The notes beneath the pieces were generated by a model. It searched no databases. It was not told where the DNA came from and saw only the letters and a list, made by a program, of their open reading frames with translations. A program made the position numbers and the translations under genes. From Deltaproteobacteria bacterium (GTDB lineage Bacteria > Myxococcota_A > Polyangia > DRWM01 > JAAZOP01), in contig JACRCZ010000007.1 of assembly GCA_016218765.1 (NCBI GenBank), forward strand, positions 1 through 33,956: DNA of 33,956 nucleotides. Direction: 5' to 3'. Shown piece after piece: positions 7,531-18,500 of this stretch. Position 1 is the stretch's first letter. Each line of letters starts with the position of its first letter.

Positions 7531-8174
7531 AGGCGGGACCGGTCGTCCGCCCGCGGCTGTTCGGTCTGACCGGCGGGATCGGCAGCGGGAAGTCGGCCGT
7601 CGCGGAGATGTTGCGGGCGCGCGGCGTCCCGGTGTTCGACGCCGACGAGGCGGCGCGGGTGCTGACCCTCCCCGGGGGGAAGGCCGTGGCGGCCGTCGCC
7701 GCCGCCTTCGGTCCTCCGGTCGCGCTTCCCGGCGGCTCGCTCGATCGTCCCGCGCTGGCACGGCTCGTCTTCTCGGAGCCGGAGGCGCGGCGGAAGCTCG
7801 AGCGCATCGTCCATCCGCTGGTCGATGCCGAGGCACGGGCCTGGATGGCGGCACGGGCGGCCGAGGGTCACGCGTTGTGTTTCCTGGCCGCGCCGCTCCT
7901 CCTCGAGACGGGGCGGGAGGCGCAGGTGGCGGCCGTGGTCGCCGTGGTGGCGGACGTCGAGCGCCGCGTGAGCCGCGTCGTCGCGCGCGACCGGACGACG
8001 CCGGAAGCCGTCCGGGCGCGCATCGCCGCGCAGATGGGCGACGCCGAGCGTCTTCGGCGCGCCGATTTCGTGTTGCGCAACGACGGCACGACGGACGAGC
8101 TGCGGGCGCAGGTGGATGAGCTGCTGCGGAAGGTGGGCGTGGAGCCGCCCCCATCCGGTAGGGGAGTCACGTAG
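7527..8174 (+). CDS. coaE: Dephospho-CoA kinase
   Basis: The 215-residue product has the CoaE P-loop TGGIGSGKS (15-23), the PVFDADEAAR motif that follows it, IVHPLV, and a C-terminal lid/helical part with RDRTTPEAVRARIAAQM and RRADFVLRNDG. All are characteristic of dephospho-CoA kinase, which phosphorylates the ribose 3'-OH of dephospho-CoA in the last step of CoA synthesis in the cytoplasm. The length is normal for the family. The start ATG overlaps the TGA of the upstream fusion gene (ATGA), so the two are co-transcribed and probably translationally coupled. Their functional link is not obvious. Confidence 0.96.
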   Translation: MKAGPVVRPRLFGLTGGIGSGKSAVAEMLRARGVPVFDADEAARVLTLPGGKAVAAVAAAFGPPVALPGGSLDRPALARLVFSEPEARRKLERIVHPLVDAEARAWMAARAAEGHALCFLAAPLLLETGREAQVAAVVAVVADVERRVSRVVARDRTTPEAVRARIAAQMGDAERLRRADFVLRNDGTTDELRAQVDELLRKVGVEPPPSGRGVT

Positions 8175-8197
8175 GCCCTCGCCCGTGGGCGAGGGCC
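8174..8197. terminator. Perfect inverted repeat at the end of coaE
   Basis: An 11-bp perfect stem (GGCCCTCGCCC and its complement) with a two-base centre starts at the last base of the coaE stop codon. It lies between convergent genes, coaE (+) and the lipoprotein ending at 8288 (-), the place where a bidirectional terminator would be. No T run follows on either side, so intrinsic termination is not certain. Confidence 0.55.
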
Positions 8198-8287
8198 GAG
8201 TGCTCCCTCGTGTCATCCGGCCCTGGCGGCATTCCTCATCGCAGTCCCTCCTGTTCGTCGAGCCCATGCTGCGCGGGAACTGCACCC

Positions 8288-9610
8288 CTACGGCGGGGGC
8301 AGGTCTTGCTTGCAGATCGCATGATCCGCCAGGTACGGGTCGGGTTCCGGGTTCGGTACCCAGTCGAAGAACACGCCGTCCGAGGTGACTTTCGGTGAGC
8401 GCGCCGCTCCCGCGGCGAACGTAAGCTGCTGCTCGCTGCCGGTCGAGTAGCGCCACAGGAAGAGGTCGGAGTGGTGGGGTTCCTCCGGCGTCGCGTTGCG
8501 GCGATCGGACCAGACCACGATGTCGCCGAGCATGTCCGGCTCCGCATCCTCAGCCACCGGGGTGGCCGGGGTGGTGATCCGCCGTTCGGCCTCCGAGACG
8601 AAGTTGTAGGAGTAGATGTCCCACGAGCCCCCACGGCCGTACCCGCCGGGGTAGTTCCGGTGGTCAATCCAGATGACGTTCACCCCGTCCGTGCGGGGCC
8701 AGATCTGGTCGCCGACGATGTCCGCGCCGATCGTCACGCCGCGCTCGATGTCGTAGGCGCGCACCGCGTCCGTCGTGGAGTACACGACCCAGTTGCCGCC
8801 GATGTCGGGCCAGCCAAGGCAACACGGCCAACCGAGGTCGGTGACCGGCGTGGTGAGCCCGGTGCGAATGTCGGCTGTCAGAACGTCAATTCGCTGGACC
8901 CACGAGCTTGGGTCGTCGCCCCGGATCTGCAGGACGGTGAGGGCCACCCGATTCGAATACTGCGCCAGTTGGAACGGAGCGGCCCACTGTGCGGGATACG
9001 GGTTGACCCAATCAGCCACCGCCCACTGCCGGAGCGAAACCAAATCCGTGGCCCAGAGCGCGCCGTAGGCCACGTGCCCGAGGTCCGTCGGGAAGTCAGT
9101 TCCGATTGCGAGCACGGCCGCATCGCCGTCTACCCCGATGCCGTAGCTGCCGACGAATTCCGGATGGCAGAACAAGACCGCCTCATCGCCTGAGTCCAGA
9201 TTGACCATCCAGGTCCGGTGCGCAGCACGGTACGCCAGCCATCGCTCCGATGCGGCAAACTGCCCCCGCGGCTGCGCCGCGAAGGCCACTTGCCGACACC
9301 CGTCGCCGCATGGCGGCGCCACCCAGGCCAGAGGATCGGCCGGGGCGGCGTCGCAGTCGCGCATCGGATCCCACAGGTCGGCGCCGAAGTCCCATCCCTC
9401 GGCATCCTCGCCGGCGTCTCCCTCCCCACCGTCCACGCCGAGGTCGTCGAGGAGAGAGTCGGTCGCCTCGGGCGTCTCCGGGGCCTCCGCGTCTCCCCCA
9501 TCCGTCGCCCGGTCGGCATCGGTGTCCGCGTCCCCGTCGCGCGTGGCCGCGCTCGGGCAGCCGGCGGCGAACACGCAGAGGGCCGCGGCGATGCCCGCGC
9601 TACGGGACAT
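8288..9610 (-). CDS. Lipoprotein with predicted TolB-like beta-propeller
   Basis: This 440-residue protein starts MSRSAGIAAALCVFAAGC, a clear lipoprotein signal with lipobox AAGC (Cys18). A low-complexity Asp/Ala/Gly linker to about residue 70 follows. The rest shows repeated strands such as WVVYSTTDAVRAYDIERG, NVIWIDHRN and DIVVWSDRRN, each with a short W-x-D-x-RN tail. This pattern is seen in TolB-like beta-propeller domains of exported proteins of myxobacteria and relatives. Eight Cys besides the lipid-modified one may form disulfides. No catalytic motif is visible. The start overlaps the end of the large protease gene by 11 bases, so it should be co-expressed with it; the two may act together at the cell surface. 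Confidence 0.85.
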   Translation of the reverse strand: MSRSAGIAAALCVFAAGCPSAATRDGDADTDADRATDGGDAEAPETPEATDSLLDDLGVDGGEGDAGEDAEGWDFGADLWDPMRDCDAAPADPLAWVAPPCGDGCRQVAFAAQPRGQFAASERWLAYRAAHRTWMVNLDSGDEAVLFCHPEFVGSYGIGVDGDAAVLAIGTDFPTDLGHVAYGALWATDLVSLRQWAVADWVNPYPAQWAAPFQLAQYSNRVALTVLQIRGDDPSSWVQRIDVLTADIRTGLTTPVTDLGWPCCLGWPDIGGNWVVYSTTDAVRAYDIERGVTIGADIVGDQIWPRTDGVNVIWIDHRNYPGGYGRGGSWDIYSYNFVSEAERRITTPATPVAEDAEPDMLGDIVVWSDRRNATPEEPHHSDLFLWRYSTGSEQQLTFAAGAARSPKVTSDGVFFDWVPNPEPDPYLADHAICKQDLPPP

Positions 9611-12600
9611 CGCCGGTCACCGCCACGTCGAGCCGCGAGCGGTCGAGTCGGCAGGCGATGTTCTCTCCGAACTGCGCCCCGGCGACCCAGGCGAACGCGT
9701 TGTGCGTGCCGGCCACGACGGGTGAGTCCGTCGTGGCATCGATCACGATCCCCTCGCCGCGCAAGCCGTTCACGTAGATCCGCCCGGCGGACTCCCGCAG
9801 CGCGTCGATGCGCGCGCCGATCGGCACCGTCGCCTGCACGATCGGCGCTGCCGAGTCGGACGCATCGAGCACCACCACCGAACGCCCCCGCCCGACGTAG
9901 ACGGTCGCCTCAAACGCGTCCATGGCACCGCCGTCCCCGCCGCAGCCTCCGATCAACCCGCAGGCCAGCTCCGCCGCGGCGGACACGACGCCGCAGGCCG
10001 AGCCGGCGGTGACGATCGAACTCCAGTCCCCCGACCGGCGCGGCACGAGCCAGAGCCGCGAGACGAGTTCCGCCTCGCGCGCCGTCAGCGCGTCCACGAA
10101 CGAAACCCCCGTCGGCGTCTCCACGGCCACGATCCCACCGCGCAGGAGCGCCACCCGCCGCGCCCGCCCGCAGACCGGCACGCTCGCCAGCTCCCGCGGG
10201 TCCGCAGGGTTCGACACGTCCAGCACGAACAGGTTGGAGTCGGCGGCGACGTAGGCCAGGGACCCGGCCACCGTCACGTCCCGCGCCTGCCCGCGCAGTC
10301 GAAGCGAGCCCAGCGACACCGGCGCCGCCACGTCGGCGAGGCCCACGATTTCGAGCTGCGAGCCGTGGGTGACGTACGCCCGGTCGCCGTCCAGCGCCAC
10401 GGAGGTTGCTCCCGGCACGGTGTAGGACCCGGCGAAGGCGCCCGCGGCGTTCCCGCCGCTGCACACGGGGACGGCCGTCGCCGTGTCGCAGCCGATCGTG
10501 CCCGGCTTGGCCCACCAGTTCGTTCCCGGCGCGCAAACGAGGCCGTAGCCCGTCTCGACCGCCCCGTCGTCGTTGCAGTCGCCCGCCAGCGGATCCTCGT
10601 GCTCTGTCCGCGCCGTGGTCCACGCCGAGCCGCTGTTCGTCACCCAGTAGGTGTCACCCCGGCCGGTGGCCGGCGCGGCGGCCATCACCAGCAGGTCCTG
10701 CGTGGCGTCGTCGAGCAGGATGCCGGAGCCGTTCGTCAGCGGCGGGCACTCGCCGACCAGGCAGTCGGGCTGCAGCCGGTTCCAGCCGGCGATGTTCATG
10801 CCGTTCAGCGAGAGCTTCCACAGATCGTTGTGCAGGCCAAGCTCGTCCTCGCCGCCGTAGACGAAGACGTTCTGGCCGTCCTTGGTCACCGCGATGGCGG
10901 CGTACTGCCGGGCGTCCGGACCGTTCAACCCGATGAAGCCCTGGACACCGCCGTTGGCAAGGTTGATCTGCACCGCCGCCACGGGCACGTCGGCGGCGTT
11001 CGCCCCGCCGACCAGGTACCCCTTCTCCCCGACCTGCGTCGTCATCGCCCACGCGCGCGGGCCGACGTTCGCGCCCAGCAGCTCGAACGGCTTCCAGATC
11101 CGCTGCGACAGGTCGAACTTCCACGCGTCCCACAGCGGGCCGTTGCTCCCCTCGCCACCGACCAGTACGAGGCTGCGGCCGTTGTCCCCGACGAACAGCG
11201 CCGCTCCCGCGCGCGGGGTCGGCTGGGCTTCCGTCGCCGGGTAGACGGCGGTCCACACGAAGGACGAGATCCCGCCGGGGTCGTCGGCTGCCGCCGCCAC
11301 CGGAGTTCCGATCCACAGCTCGTTCGAGAACCCCCCGTCGGCGTCTTCCCCGCCGAACGCCGCGATCATCAGCGCGTTCGGATCCACCGGTCCGGTCTCC
11401 ATGAACGTGCCCGTCCCGATCTCCCCGGGTTTGGGCGGGGACCGGCGCACGACGGCCGACGCGAAGCCGGCGACGTTGAGCACCGGCGTGTCGCCGGCCA
11501 TCTGCGACGGGACGATCGCGCGGAAGCCGCGCAACTCCGGATCGAACGCACCGACCGCCAGGCCGGCGATCGCAGGCGCCGTCCCGGGATCCGAGTACCG
11601 CAGGTGCGCCCACTCGCTCGGCAGCGGCGCCAACCGCTCGTCGATCGGGATCAGCACGGGCCGCCAGGCACCCGCCGCGTCCGGCGGCGGTTCCGTCGCG
11701 GCCGAGGAGCTGCCGTCCGCGGGAACGAATCGCGCGTACCGAAGCGTGCTCAACAGGGCGGGGGCGACCACCCGGCCCATCCACCGCCGCACCGTCTGCT
11801 TCTCGAGATACATGTTGTTGAACGTGTACAGGTCGCCGCCTCGCACGCGTTCCGTCCAGCGGGTCGTCCCGCTTTCGTACCTCGGGTCCGCCGGATCCAC
11901 GGGATGCGGGCGCAGCCAGAGCATCACCTGCTGGTACGGCGAGAGCACCAGCGACTCGCAGCCCGAGGTCGTCGGGTCCGACGGGATGTCGCAGCGATCC
12001 GAGTCGTACCAGTCCCACAGCAACGGATCGTTGCCGCGATCCGGCCTGGCATCCGTCGCTCGGCCGTGCCGATACCAAGGTGCACCCGCGGGATAACCGA
12101 CCGGAGCGCACTCCGTCGTGTCCAGATCGCGGTCCCAGTCCCCGGTATCGCCCCGGCCGCATGACGCGTAGACCCGCCCTCCCTTCCAGCTCACGTGCGT
12201 GAGGTCATGCCAGACCGCACCCCTCGGACCAACAACCGCTCCCGTGTGGTTGCAGCTCTCCGGCAACGCGCAGCGACTGCTACTCAGCCACGTACCGGCG
12301 ACCTCATCCCAGCACGAGCACCACATCGCGCGCATCGGGTCCTGCCGGTCTCCTTCCGCCGCCAGTTCGTCGACTGGGTCGTACCCATACCGGTAGTGCA
12401 CGAGGCGCTGCTTCGCCCCGCTCGCGATCCACTGCCAGGCGCCGTCCGGGGTCGTACCCAGCACGGTCCGCGTCTCGGCCGACAGCCGCGCCCCCTCCGG
12501 CAGCACCACGTACGGGTCCGGGTCGCACGCGTCACCCAGCACGTCCACCCCAAGCGTCGAGAATCCCCACGGCGCGCCCTTCTCGATGCTCTCGTTCGCG

Positions 12601-13743
12601 TTGCTCGGACCAACGTCCAGCACGGTCGGACACGCATCGCAGGCATCGCCGACACCGTCGCGCACGTAGCGATTGTCTACGATCGTCCCCCAGGGTGTAG
12701 GAACCGAGGTAAGCAGGGGCAGATCTTCCTGTCCCGGGTTGTCGACGTCACGGCAGTTGTCGCAAGCATCGCCGACGCCGTCGCCAACACCGTCGTCCAC
12801 CGCGTCGCCCAGGTCCGCCTGGTCCGCGTTGGGCCACCACGGGCAATTGTCGACCTCGTTCCGCCACAGGTCCCCGTCCGCGTCCCACGTCCAGCGGACC
12901 TCGCTCTCCATCCGCGAGCGGTCGCCGCCATACCAATCCAGGAGAAGCCGCTCCACGAGCCACGAGTAGCCGTTGGGTCCCAGGACGACGTAGTTGTCAT
13001 TCGTGCCGTCGCTCGACTTCGCAACCCCCGCGAGGTAGGCGACACCTCCTCGCTCGACCACCAGGGGCGAACCGGAGTCGCCGCCGGTCAGGACGTAGAA
13101 CCTGGCGTACCACGTTGGGCCGCCCATCAGGCCTTCGGGCGAGGGAACGCTGACCTGATTCATCCCGTTCGGAGAAATTCGCTTGGGGGGCGTCGGGATG
13201 TCTTCCTCGCCGGCGGCCGGACCGTATCCCACCTGGATGATCGGGGCACCGGACAGCGAAGCCGAGGCAAGCCCGGCGTCCATCGTGGGGAGCACGGGCA
13301 GCGGCGCGATGGGCCAACGCCCGGCGTACTCGGACGGTACCACCCAGTCCGAGACGGTCAGCAACGCCAAGTCGTTCACCCCGGGGTTGATACGGTCGTC
13401 GCATGCCCTGATGGAATTGCACCCACCGTCGCACCATTGCTCGCAGGAGTCCTCGCACAGCGGCTCGCCCGGCCTCTTCGGGTAGCACACCGCGTCGGAC
13501 ACGGTCCCGACGGCCCAGACCCGATCGCCCGTCGAATCCACTCCAAGCTCAACCTGGACCTTCGACAGGGGGACGCAGTGCATCGCGGTCAGAACCTGGT
13601 TCGGCGCGACCAGGGTGCCGGTACAAGTCTCGGTGTCGCTCTCCGGGCGGATGAAGAGCGCGACGACTTGCGGCCACTCTCCAGGGGTGGCGACCTCACC
13701 ACCGGTAAGCGCGAAGCGCTCGGTGGTCGTGCCCGATTCGTCA

Positions 13744-13769
<26 letters not shown>
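9600..13769 (-). CDS. Large secreted trypsin-like serine protease with TSP3, kelch-like and LVIVD-like regions; start out of frame with its leader
   Basis: Residues about 20-255 form an S1 trypsin-like domain: LTGGEVATPGEWPQVVAL, TAMHC (His64), NDLALL (Asp133) and GGDSGSP (Ser232), so the triad is complete. About 290-410 contain calcium-type TSP3 repeats (DADGDLWRNEVDNCP, GDGVGDACDNC, GDACDPDP). A long unassigned Cys-poor region follows. Kelch-like motifs (LVLVGGEGSNGPLWDAWKF, VFVYGGEDELGLHNDLWKL) lie near 865-985, and LVIVD-like propeller repeats (GDRAYVTHG, LAYVAADSNLFVLDVSNP) near 1115-1190. The frame as present can only start at GTG 13769 or ATG 13766, neither with a ribosome binding site and both without a signal peptide. 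A proper ATG with strong SD and signal peptide exists at 13833, in another frame, separated by (CTGC)12. I infer that the true gene runs 9600-13833 and is switched by repeat number. The alternative is an assembly error in the repeat. Confidence 0.88.
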
Positions 13770-13833
<64 letters not shown>

Positions 13834-13838
13834 CGTCT

Positions 13839-13843
13839 CCTCC
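13839..13843 (-). promoter_or_regulatory. Shine-Dalgarno GGAGG that decides the protease start
   Basis: Read on the - strand, GGAGG is followed by AGACG and then ATG 13833, an ideal 5-base spacing. No comparable sequence precedes GTG 13769 or ATG 13766. It therefore marks ATG 13833 as the translation start of the protease leader. Confidence 0.8.
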
Positions 13844-13926
13844 CTTCCGGTGACTCGACGTTGTACGCGATGAACTGTGGGCCGGAATCGGGCGAGCGTC
13901 AAGGCGCGGCCGCGCGCCCGGGCCAT

Positions 13927-15051
13927 CTAGCCGTCCAGCGAATCCTCGATTCCCGCTTCGGCGAGGCGCTGGGCCTCGGCGGCGAGGCGCGCGACGGCGT
14001 GCGCGGCGAGGTGGGGGAGGTAGTCGACGGGACGGGGCGAGGTGATCCCCGCCGAACGCTCGACGTCGAGCGCGCGGCGGGTGGAGCAGGCGGCGGGGGT
14101 GTCGACGCGGGCGAGCGTGCGGGCCACGGCGGACGCACCGGCGCCGTAGCGCTTGCGCAGCCGGCCCCGCAACGACCGCGGCACGTGCGCCTTCGCCCCG
14201 ACCGAACGCAAGGCCTGCCCGAGCTGCTCGATCGGCACGGGCACCGCGGGCGCCACGTGCAGGACGCCGCTGCGCTCCGGGGGAGCCTTGCCCAGCGCTC
14301 GCACGACGCGCGCGAGGTGATCGCACGGGACCAGATGCAGGCCGTCGAGCGCGCGGCGTCCCCACGGCGCCGCGGGCGGCTGCAGCAGGATCGCCTCCAG
14401 CAGATCGTGCGGCCCGTGGTACCAGCCGATCTCGCCCGTCCGGCTGTCGCCGACCACCGGCCCGGTGCGCACGATCGTGAACGGCACCCGGGACCGCTCG
14501 CGCCACAACAGCCGCTCCGCCCGGTGCCGCGCGCGCTCCGCACCCGTCCGGTGCCGCTGGCCCGCCGTGAGATCCTCCTCCGTCCAGACGCCGCGGAAGT
14601 CGCCGGCGACGGTGAGGGAGCCGAGCTGCACGAGCTGGCGGAGCCGCGGGGCGGCGAGCGCGAACTCGAGCGCCTCCTGGGCCGCGCGCACCGTCAGCTC
14701 GACCGGGTCCCCCAGCCGCCCGTAGAGCCCGCCGTAGCCGCCCGAGCCGTCGTCGGGCAGGGCCGAGACGTCGTAGGCGTTGACGAGCAGGTCGACCGAG
14801 GCGGCCAGGGCGGTGTAGCTCCGGCCCCCCAGACCGAGATCCATGCGCACGGCGTCGCCCGGGAGCACGCGCACGGTCGAGCCCAGCGCGCGGAGTCCCC
14901 GGCAGAACTCCGCCGCCTCCTTCGCCCGATCCTCGGGCGCCAGCAGGTGGACCAGCGCGCCCTCCTCCTCTTCCACGATCTCGCGCACGATCGCGCGCGC
15001 GATCCACGACGGGAAGCCGGTCACCAGCCAGGTGGTCGAAGGCGCGGGCAC
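13927..15051 (-). CDS. Atypical extended SDR (NAD-dependent epimerase-like) protein
   Basis: The 374-residue protein starts with TTWLVTGFPSWIAR, a variant of the TGxxGxxG dinucleotide-binding motif in which the second and third glycines are missing. Later segments fit the extended SDR order: VDLLVNAYDVS, LRQLVQLGSLTVAG, and PFTIVRTGPVVGD as in epimerase/thioester-reductase-like members. The YxxxK site is not recognisable: the aligned stretch GAERARHRAERLL lacks both Tyr and Lys. This suggests a non-catalytic or strongly diverged enzyme. Start GTG 15051 lacks a clear SD, so the start is provisional. It lies upstream of the protease on the same strand (93 bp gap) and is divergent from the ABC importer. 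Confidence 0.75.
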   Translation of the reverse strand: MPAPSTTWLVTGFPSWIARAIVREIVEEEEGALVHLLAPEDRAKEAAEFCRGLRALGSTVRVLPGDAVRMDLGLGGRSYTALAASVDLLVNAYDVSALPDDGSGGYGGLYGRLGDPVELTVRAAQEALEFALAAPRLRQLVQLGSLTVAGDFRGVWTEEDLTAGQRHRTGAERARHRAERLLWRERSRVPFTIVRTGPVVGDSRTGEIGWYHGPHDLLEAILLQPPAAPWGRRALDGLHLVPCDHLARVVRALGKAPPERSGVLHVAPAVPVPIEQLGQALRSVGAKAHVPRSLRGRLRKRYGAGASAVARTLARVDTPAACSTRRALDVERSAGITSPRPVDYLPHLAAHAVARLAAEAQRLAEAGIEDSLDG

Positions 15052-15141
15052 GGGGCGACGGTAGCAAATCGGGAGCCAAGAGTCATGGGCCGAGAGGGAG
15101 GTTGCGTGCCGGGGCGGGCGCGCCTAACATCGGCTCCCGAC

Positions 15142-16254
<1,113 letters not shown>

Positions 16255-16265
16255 GAACGTCCACG

Positions 16266-18500
16266 ATGCACGGGTTCCATGCACCGGACGGTCGGCTCGC
16301 GGGAAGCACGGCGGTCCGGTGGCTTCTGTCCGTGGTGCTCGCGATGGTCTGCCTCGGGACGCCCGCGAGGGCCTCCGACCTGGTGGTGTGGCACGCGTAC
16401 CACGGCGCGGAAGCGGAGGCGCTCGGCGAGTGGGCCGCGGCGTGGCGGGCGGGCCATCCGGACACGAGCGTGCGGCTGGTGGAGGTCCCGTCGGAGGCCT
16501 TGACGGGGAAGCTGGCCAGCGCGATTCCGCGCGGCCACGGGCCGGACGTGTTCATCTGGGCGCACGAGCAGCTCGGGGCGTGGGTCGAGGCCGGCCTGGT
16601 GGCGCCGCTGCCGGCGGAGGCGGAGCGGGAGGCGATCGAGGTCCACCTGCCGGGGACGGTGGACCCCCTGGTGCGGAGCGGGCGGCTGTACGGTCTGCCG
16701 CTGGCGTTCAAGAGCGTGGCGCTGTTCCGAAACACGCGCCTGGTGCCGGAGGCGCCGGCGACGACGGACGAGCTGCTCGCGGCGGCGGCGCGCTGGACCG
16801 ACCCGGGAGCGGGGCGCTTCGGACTGGCCTACGAGATCGGCGCGTTCTACTACCAGGCCCCCTGGCTCTACGGGTTCGGGGGCGGCATCACCGACGGCGA
16901 CGGGCGCCTGGTCCTCTCCGGCGTCGCCAACGCCCGCGCGCTGGCGTTCGCGGCGGAGCTCCAGCGCCGCGGCCTCGTGCCGGCCGACGCCAACGGGGCG
17001 CTGGTGACGGCGCTGTTCACGGGCGGCCGGGCCGCGATGGTCATCCAGGGTCCGTGGTTCCTGGCCGACGCGGCGCGCTCCGGGATCCCCTTCGCGATCT
17101 CGCCCTTGCCGGTCGTGAGCGCGACGGGCCTGCCGGCGCGGCCGTTCCTCTCGATCGACACCGCGTTCCTCTCCGCGCGCAGCGGCCGGCCCGCGGAGGC
17201 GCTGGCGCTGATGCGCGACCTGGCGGGACCCGCCGGCGCGAGGATTCGCGCGCTTCGCGGGCGGCAGCCGGTGACGGCGCGCGCGGCCTACGACGACCCG
17301 CGCATCGCCGGCGACCGCGCGCTGGCCGCGTTCCGCGAGCAGCTCGGGCTGGCCGTGCCGATGCCGTCGGACCCGTCGATGCGCGCGCTGTGGGAGCCGG
17401 CCGCGTTCGCGCTGCGCTCCGCCCTGCGCGGGGACCTCGACCCGGCCACGGCGCTGGCCGAGGCCGAGCGCAAGTTCCGCATCTTCACGCGGCCCCCTCC
17501 CCCGCCGGCCGATCCGTTGCCGTTCGTCCTCGGTGTCGGCGGCCTGGCGCTGTTCGGGGCGTTCCTCGCGGTCCGGCGCGCGCGTCGCGTCCGCCTGGGG
17601 GCGGCGATCTGGGCGCACCGCACCGACTACCTCTACCTGGTCCCCGCCGCCCTCGGCGTGCTCGCGCTGCTCGTGGTGCCCTTCGCCGTCGGCGCGGCGG
17701 TGTCGTTCGCGGCGCACACGGGTGGGGGCGAGTTCAGCTTCGTCGGCCTCGAGAACTTCGTCTCGATCCTGTCGTCGCGGGACTTCGGCATCACGGAGCC
17801 GGAGTCGTTCTACTACACGCTCGGGGTGACGGTGCTGTGGACGGTGCTCAACGTGGGGTTGCACCTGGCGCTGGGCATCGCGCTGGCGCTGCTGCTGCGC
17901 GAGCCGTGGGTCCGGCTGCGCGGGCTGTGGCGCGTGCTGCTCATCGTGCCCTGGGCCGTGCCGAACTACATCACGGCGCTGATCTGGAAGGGCATGTTCC
18001 ACCGGCAGCTCGGCGCGATCAACGCGGTGCTGGGGTGGTTCGGCGTCGAGCCGGTGGGCTGGTTCGACCGTTTCTCGACGGCGTTCGCCGCCAACCTCGC
18101 CACCAACGTCTGGCTCGGCTTCCCGTTCATGATGGTCGTGACGCTGGGGGCGCTGCAGACGATCCCGCGCGACGTGGAGGAGGCGGCGGCGATCGACGGA
18201 GCGGGGGCGTGGACGCGGTTCTGGCGCATCACGCTGCCGATGATCAGGCCGTCGCTCGTCCCCGCCGTGGTGCTGGGGTCGGTCTGGACGTTCAACATGT
18301 TCAACGTGATCTACCTCGTCTCCGGCGGGGATCCCGAGGGTCGGACGGAGATCCTGATCTCGCAGGCCTACCGCTGGGCGTTCTCGCGGCAGGAGCAGTA
18401 CGGCTACGCGGCGGCGTACGCGGTGCTGATCTTCGGCATCCTGCTGGCCTTCGACCTCCTGACCCGGCGGTTCACGCGGACGGAGGCGGGCGTGCGATGA
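16266..18500 (+). CDS. Sugar ABC importer: solute-binding protein fused to MalF-type permease
   Basis: The 744-residue product joins two usually separate subunits. It has a signal peptide (hydrophobic 19-31, cleavage after ARA, residue 36). A family 1 extracellular solute-binding domain follows (about 37-408), with DLVVWHAYHG, GPDVFIWAHEQLG and YGLPLAFKSVALFRN. A proline linker leads to a transmembrane segment (419-436), then a basic cytoplasmic loop (RRARRVRLG) and a MalF-type permease (about 455-744). The permease includes NYITALIWKGMF and the EAA loop EEAAAIDGAGAWTRFWRITLP (638-658). The topology is consistent: the binding domain is periplasmic and tethered to the transporter. The next permease overlaps by 4 bases. 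E. coli MalE and MalF are separate; fused forms exist in some bacteria to my knowledge. Confidence 0.93.
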   Translation: MHGFHAPDGRLAGSTAVRWLLSVVLAMVCLGTPARASDLVVWHAYHGAEAEALGEWAAAWRAGHPDTSVRLVEVPSEALTGKLASAIPRGHGPDVFIWAHEQLGAWVEAGLVAPLPAEAEREAIEVHLPGTVDPLVRSGRLYGLPLAFKSVALFRNTRLVPEAPATTDELLAAAARWTDPGAGRFGLAYEIGAFYYQAPWLYGFGGGITDGDGRLVLSGVANARALAFAAELQRRGLVPADANGALVTALFTGGRAAMVIQGPWFLADAARSGIPFAISPLPVVSATGLPARPFLSIDTAFLSARSGRPAEALALMRDLAGPAGARIRALRGRQPVTARAAYDDPRIAGDRALAAFREQLGLAVPMPSDPSMRALWEPAAFALRSALRGDLDPATALAEAERKFRIFTRPPPPPADPLPFVLGVGGLALFGAFLAVRRARRVRLGAAIWAHRTDYLYLVPAALGVLALLVVPFAVGAAVSFAAHTGGGEFSFVGLENFVSILSSRDFGITEPESFYYTLGVTVLWTVLNVGLHLALGIALALLLREPWVRLRGLWRVLLIVPWAVPNYITALIWKGMFHRQLGAINAVLGWFGVEPVGWFDRFSTAFAANLATNVWLGFPFMMVVTLGALQTIPRDVEEAAAIDGAGAWTRFWRITLPMIRPSLVPAVVLGSVWTFNMFNVIYLVSGGDPEGRTEILISQAYRWAFSRQEQYGYAAAYAVLIFGILLAFDLLTRRFTRTEAGVR

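Noticed and set aside
5317..8154. 945-residue open frame on the - strand opposite the lyase fusion and coaE
   Set aside because: It is antisense to two clear gene families, and its low-complexity composition is typical of GC-rich shadow frames.
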